From NCBI GenBank assembly GCA_023420745.1, contig JAEZVQ010000034.1, positions 1 through 15,145 of the forward strand: a stretch of 15,145 nt of DNA, given 5' to 3'. Position numbers and translations under genes: made by a program. Position 1 is the first letter of the stretch. Each line of letters begins with the position of its first letter. Positions 15,039 to 15,145 of this stretch are shown here, in pieces. Origin of the DNA: Actinomycetes bacterium (GTDB lineage Bacteria; Actinomycetota; Actinomycetes; Actinomycetales; Actinomycetaceae). The notes beneath the pieces were generated by a model. It ran no database searches and was not told where the DNA came from. It saw only the letters and a program-made list of their open reading frames with translations.

Positions 15039-15052
15039 GACTGACCCCAGCC

Positions 15053-15069
15053 AACTTGTCTGACAACTT
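15053..15069. promoter_or_regulatory. GntR/FadR-type operator-like palindrome upstream of nagB
   Basis: The core TTGTC-T-GACAA (15056-15066) is a perfect inverted repeat and fits the FadR-subfamily pattern TNGTNNNACNA. The arms extend to 8 bp with one mismatch. It covers the -35 region of nagB, so a bound repressor would block RNA polymerase. Its half-site resembles the DasR dre half-site, but the odd spacing differs. Confidence 0.5.
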
Positions 15070-15145
15070 GAGAATCCCGCACGGTACCGCGTCATTCGAC
15101 GTAGCGGCGACACCACCACCCTCAGAATGGCGAGAGGGGCACCCC

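Overview
The window is about 15 kb of high-GC DNA with the codon use and gene content of an actinobacterium. Several genes are close to restricted to that phylum: the UPF0182 membrane protein, the PDZ/Lon-like membrane protease, the DUF2342 protein, UvrD2 and DUF3039. The compact layout, the low-consensus promoters and the single nagB suggest an Actinomycetales lineage such as Actinomycetaceae, but the genus is a guess. Twelve protein genes fill nearly the whole window, one of them cut by the left edge. I see no tRNA, rRNA, CRISPR array, prophage or insertion sequence. No gene-free stretch exceeds about 200 bases; the last 75 bases, upstream of the nagB operator, hold nothing I can name.

Left block (1-7265): a UPF0182 protein and a PDZ/Lon-like protease on the minus strand face away from a DUF2342 protein and an E1/cyclodehydratase-like protein on the plus strand. 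uvrD2 (minus) converges on the latter with a 17-bp tail overlap. From memory this is the order of M. tuberculosis Rv3193c-Rv3194c-Rv3195-Rv3196, with uvrD2 (Rv3198c) close by. Middle block (7302-10356): rph-rdgB (plus) converges on an MBL-fold hydrolase and murI (minus), the gene set of Rv1338-Rv1341. The two blocks are joined by a 36-bp divergent uvrD2/rph promoter region. Right block (10449-14984): pncB (plus) converges on a DEAD/DEAH-type helicase that is translationally coupled to a DUF3039 gene. nagB then lies upstream on the same strand under its own promoter and a GntR-type palindrome.

By function this is mostly housekeeping: RNA trimming (rph), nucleotide-pool cleaning (rdgB), peptidoglycan D-glutamate (murI), NAD salvage (pncB), DNA repair helicases, and amino-sugar catabolism (nagB). 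The most notable sequence signals are these: (i) six genes whose start codon sits 6-7 nt after a TAnnnT -10 box, which implies leaderless mRNAs; (ii) a DUF2342 protein that appears to have lost the two histidines of its presumed metal-binding helix; (iii) a cyclodehydratase-like zinc protein with no YcaO partner or precursor peptide beside it; (iv) a UvrD2 without the tetracysteine element; (v) a FadR/GntR-type operator over the nagB -35 region; (vi) a collagen-like Gly-X-Y tract at the N-terminus of the DUF3039 protein. I did not find a clearly new multi-gene system. The closest candidates are the helicase-DUF3039 couple and the orphan cyclodehydratase-like gene.
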